From: Micromonospora sp. MP36
Lineage (GTDB): Bacteria; Actinomycetota; Actinomycetes; Mycobacteriales; Micromonosporaceae
Reading direction: 5' to 3'
Assembly (NCBI RefSeq): GCF_008119785.1
Contig: NZ_VSFA01000015.1
Span: forward strand, 45,001 to 109,000
DNA: 64,000 nt
Part shown: positions 63,091 to 64,000 of the stretch, in pieces
How the letters are laid out: each line of letters starts with the position of its first letter
How positions within the stretch are numbered: position 1 is the stretch's first letter
Program-made: the position numbers and the translations under genes
The notes under the pieces: model-generated
Databases searched by the model: none
What the model was told of the DNA's origin: nothing
What the model saw: only the letters and a program-made list of their open reading frames with translations

Positions 63091-63319
63091 GTGCAGTCCG
63101 CAAGGCAGATCCAGGTCGCGACCGCCGCCGACCGCTTCGACGAGCCGGATGTCTGGGACAGCGGGCGCGTGACGAGCCGCGACTCGGTCAACGTCCGCTA
63201 CCCAGGGCCGGACCTGCGGGCCCGGACCCGGTACTTCTGGCGCGTACGGGTCTGGGACGGCGCCGGCATGCTCAGCGACTGGAGCAAACCGGCCTGGTTC
63301 GAGACGGCGCTGCCGGCGG
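63091..63319 (+). pseudogene. Fragment of an alpha-L-rhamnosidase (GH78-like) N-terminal domain
   Basis: The frame contains IQVATAADRFDEPDVWDSGR, VNVRYPGPDLRARTRYFWRV and VRVWDGAGMLSDWSKPAWFE. This is the fibronectin-like beginning typical of GH78 rhamnosidases, starting about 20-30 residues into such a protein. After FETALPAG the family pattern is lost; the frame runs into a different gene fragment and stops at 63393. Upstream DNA (63015-63045) has an AT-rich GAAACGATTAGG element resembling a LacI-family operator half. Confidence 0.65.
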
Positions 63320-63778
63320 GAGACCTACGGCAACCTGACCGGGGGTACGGCTTCGGTCCGGATCACGTCGGCCTTGCGGTCGTGGCTCTTTGACACGGAC
63401 GGCGATGCGGAGGGCTGGCAGCCGGCGAACCAGCTGACCCCGTTCGTGGTCGCGGAGGGGCCCCTCCGGTCGACCTCGACCGGCGGCGACCCGTACTTGG
63501 TCTACGGCAGCCCGCTGTCCATCGACGTGAGCGAGGGCGCCAGCGCCGAGATCACGATGTCGAGTTCCACGGACAGCGACGCGCAGATCTTCTGGGGCAC
63601 GGCGGACGAGCCCTTCTTCGCGGAGAGCAGGAGCACCCGCTTCTCGGTCAAGGCGGGCGGGCTCCACTCCTACACGGTGCCGATTCCGCCACAGGGCGCT
63701 CGACTGACCATGCTTCGCGTCGATCCGCTCACCGTCCAAGGTGACGTTCGGATCGACAGCATCCGGATCGTTCGATGA
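63320..63778 (+). pseudogene. C-terminal fragment of a secreted carbohydrate-active protein
   Basis: In a different frame from the rhamnosidase piece, codons from 63320 read ETYGNLTGGTASVRITSALR, then LFDTDGDAEGWQPANQLTPF, GGDPYLVYGSPLSIDV and AQIFWGTADEPFFAES, ending VQGDVRIDSIRIVR. This beta-rich pattern is common at the C-termini of secreted actinobacterial glycosidases. The start of the parent gene is missing. A TTG at 63374 could allow translation of 134 residues, but it is probably a remnant. Confidence 0.55.
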
Positions 63779-63809
63779 GGGGCGCCAGCCGCGCTCGGTA
63801 GCGGCACCT

Positions 63810-63855
63810 GTGGGGCCGGTGGGCGGCCGGAACATTCGCCGCCCACCGGCCCCAC
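63810..63855. terminator. Perfect 18-bp bidirectional hairpin
   Basis: GTGGGGCCGGTGGGCGGC and GCCGCCCACCGGCCCCAC pair perfectly with a 10-base loop. It separates the glycosidase debris from the convergent oxidoreductase gene. Confidence 0.85.
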
Positions 63856-63883
63856 GACGCGCTGCATGTCGGCGGCCTGCGGA

Positions 63884-64000
63884 TCACACCTGCGTGATCA
63901 CGTCCTTGCCGTACGCGGACAGGGTCTTCTCCTTGTCGTCGTGCATCAGGTAGAGGGCGAACTGCTGCACCCCGATCTCCCGGAGCTCCTGCAGCCGGTC
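63884..64000 (-). CDS. C-terminal end of a luciferase-like (LLM class, probably F420-dependent) oxidoreductase
   Basis: The gene enters from the right edge; only the last 38 codons are present, ending in TGA 63884-63886. They read RLQELREIGVQQFALYLMHD, then EKTLSAYGKDVITQV. The YLMHDDKE...YG..VI pattern is typical of the end of LLM-class F420-dependent oxidoreductases related to pyrimidine and other TIM-barrel enzymes. Cofactor and substrate cannot be judged from this fragment. Confidence 0.6.
   Translation of the reverse strand, partial: DRLQELREIGVQQFALYLMHDDKEKTLSAYGKDVITQV

Overview
The sequence is very GC-rich with strongly biased third codon positions. It has many GTG starts, GTGA/ATGA-coupled genes, an AfsR/SARP regulator, an F420-type luciferase-like enzyme tail and secreted wall enzymes. 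This points to a filamentous actinomycete, most likely Micromonospora or a close relative (inference from gene content, no search run). No rRNA, tRNA, CRISPR array or insertion sequence was seen.

Layout. 1-5063: a polar amino-acid ABC transporter followed by a D-aminoacylase-like amidohydrolase, a cytoplasmic beta-lactamase-fold hydrolase and a convergent LysR regulator. 5358-15083: small hypotheticals, a secreted phospholipase D-fold protein, a drug-efflux ABC pair with a large SARP regulator, and a coupled pair made of a membrane TrkA-N/RyR protein and a SLOG-like protein. 15246-18077: an FmdB-like zinc ribbon with formamidase, and two hypotheticals. 18165-24117: a 1462-residue secreted subtilisin with carboxypeptidase-regulatory and kelch domains, flanked on both sides by two homologous winged-helix regulators. 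24118-29903: an AT-richer gene-free gap, a stand-alone GTP cyclohydrolase I, a ferredoxin-reductase-like flavoprotein, a SufR-like regulator, a DIP1984 protein, and a divergent membrane protein/TetR pair with a twin-operator promoter. 29954-33843: an eroded sugar locus with GH39, a sugar-binding lipoprotein lacking permeases, and remnants of glucoamylase and GH35 genes. 33892-38206: a CPA1 antiporter, a TrkA-C regulatory protein and a two-component system. 38210-44269: a MocR regulator divergent from a second amino-acid ABC cassette that is accompanied by a PBP-fold protein and a nitrilase. 44357-64000: an FBP protein, DUF72, two L,D-transpeptidases, AnmK-MurQ, DUF427, an MFS pump, a diacylglycerol-kinase-like protein, small hypotheticals, a dienelactone hydrolase, an FUSC-like membrane protein, an RraA-like protein, an S15 peptidase, a DUF1707 protein, GH78 debris and the tail of a luciferase-like oxidoreductase.

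Themes. Two paralogous amino-acid importers each travel with soluble hydrolases, suggesting uptake and unmasking of modified amino acids. MurQ, AnmK and the L,D-transpeptidases suggest wall turnover and recycling. At least four deletion scars (GH35, glucoamylase, DppC, GH78) show that nutrient-uptake and glycosidase clusters have been lost by internal deletions. The most novel-looking intact unit is the TrkA-N/RyR plus SLOG pair at 12773-15083, which may sense a nucleotide-type ligand at the membrane (inference).
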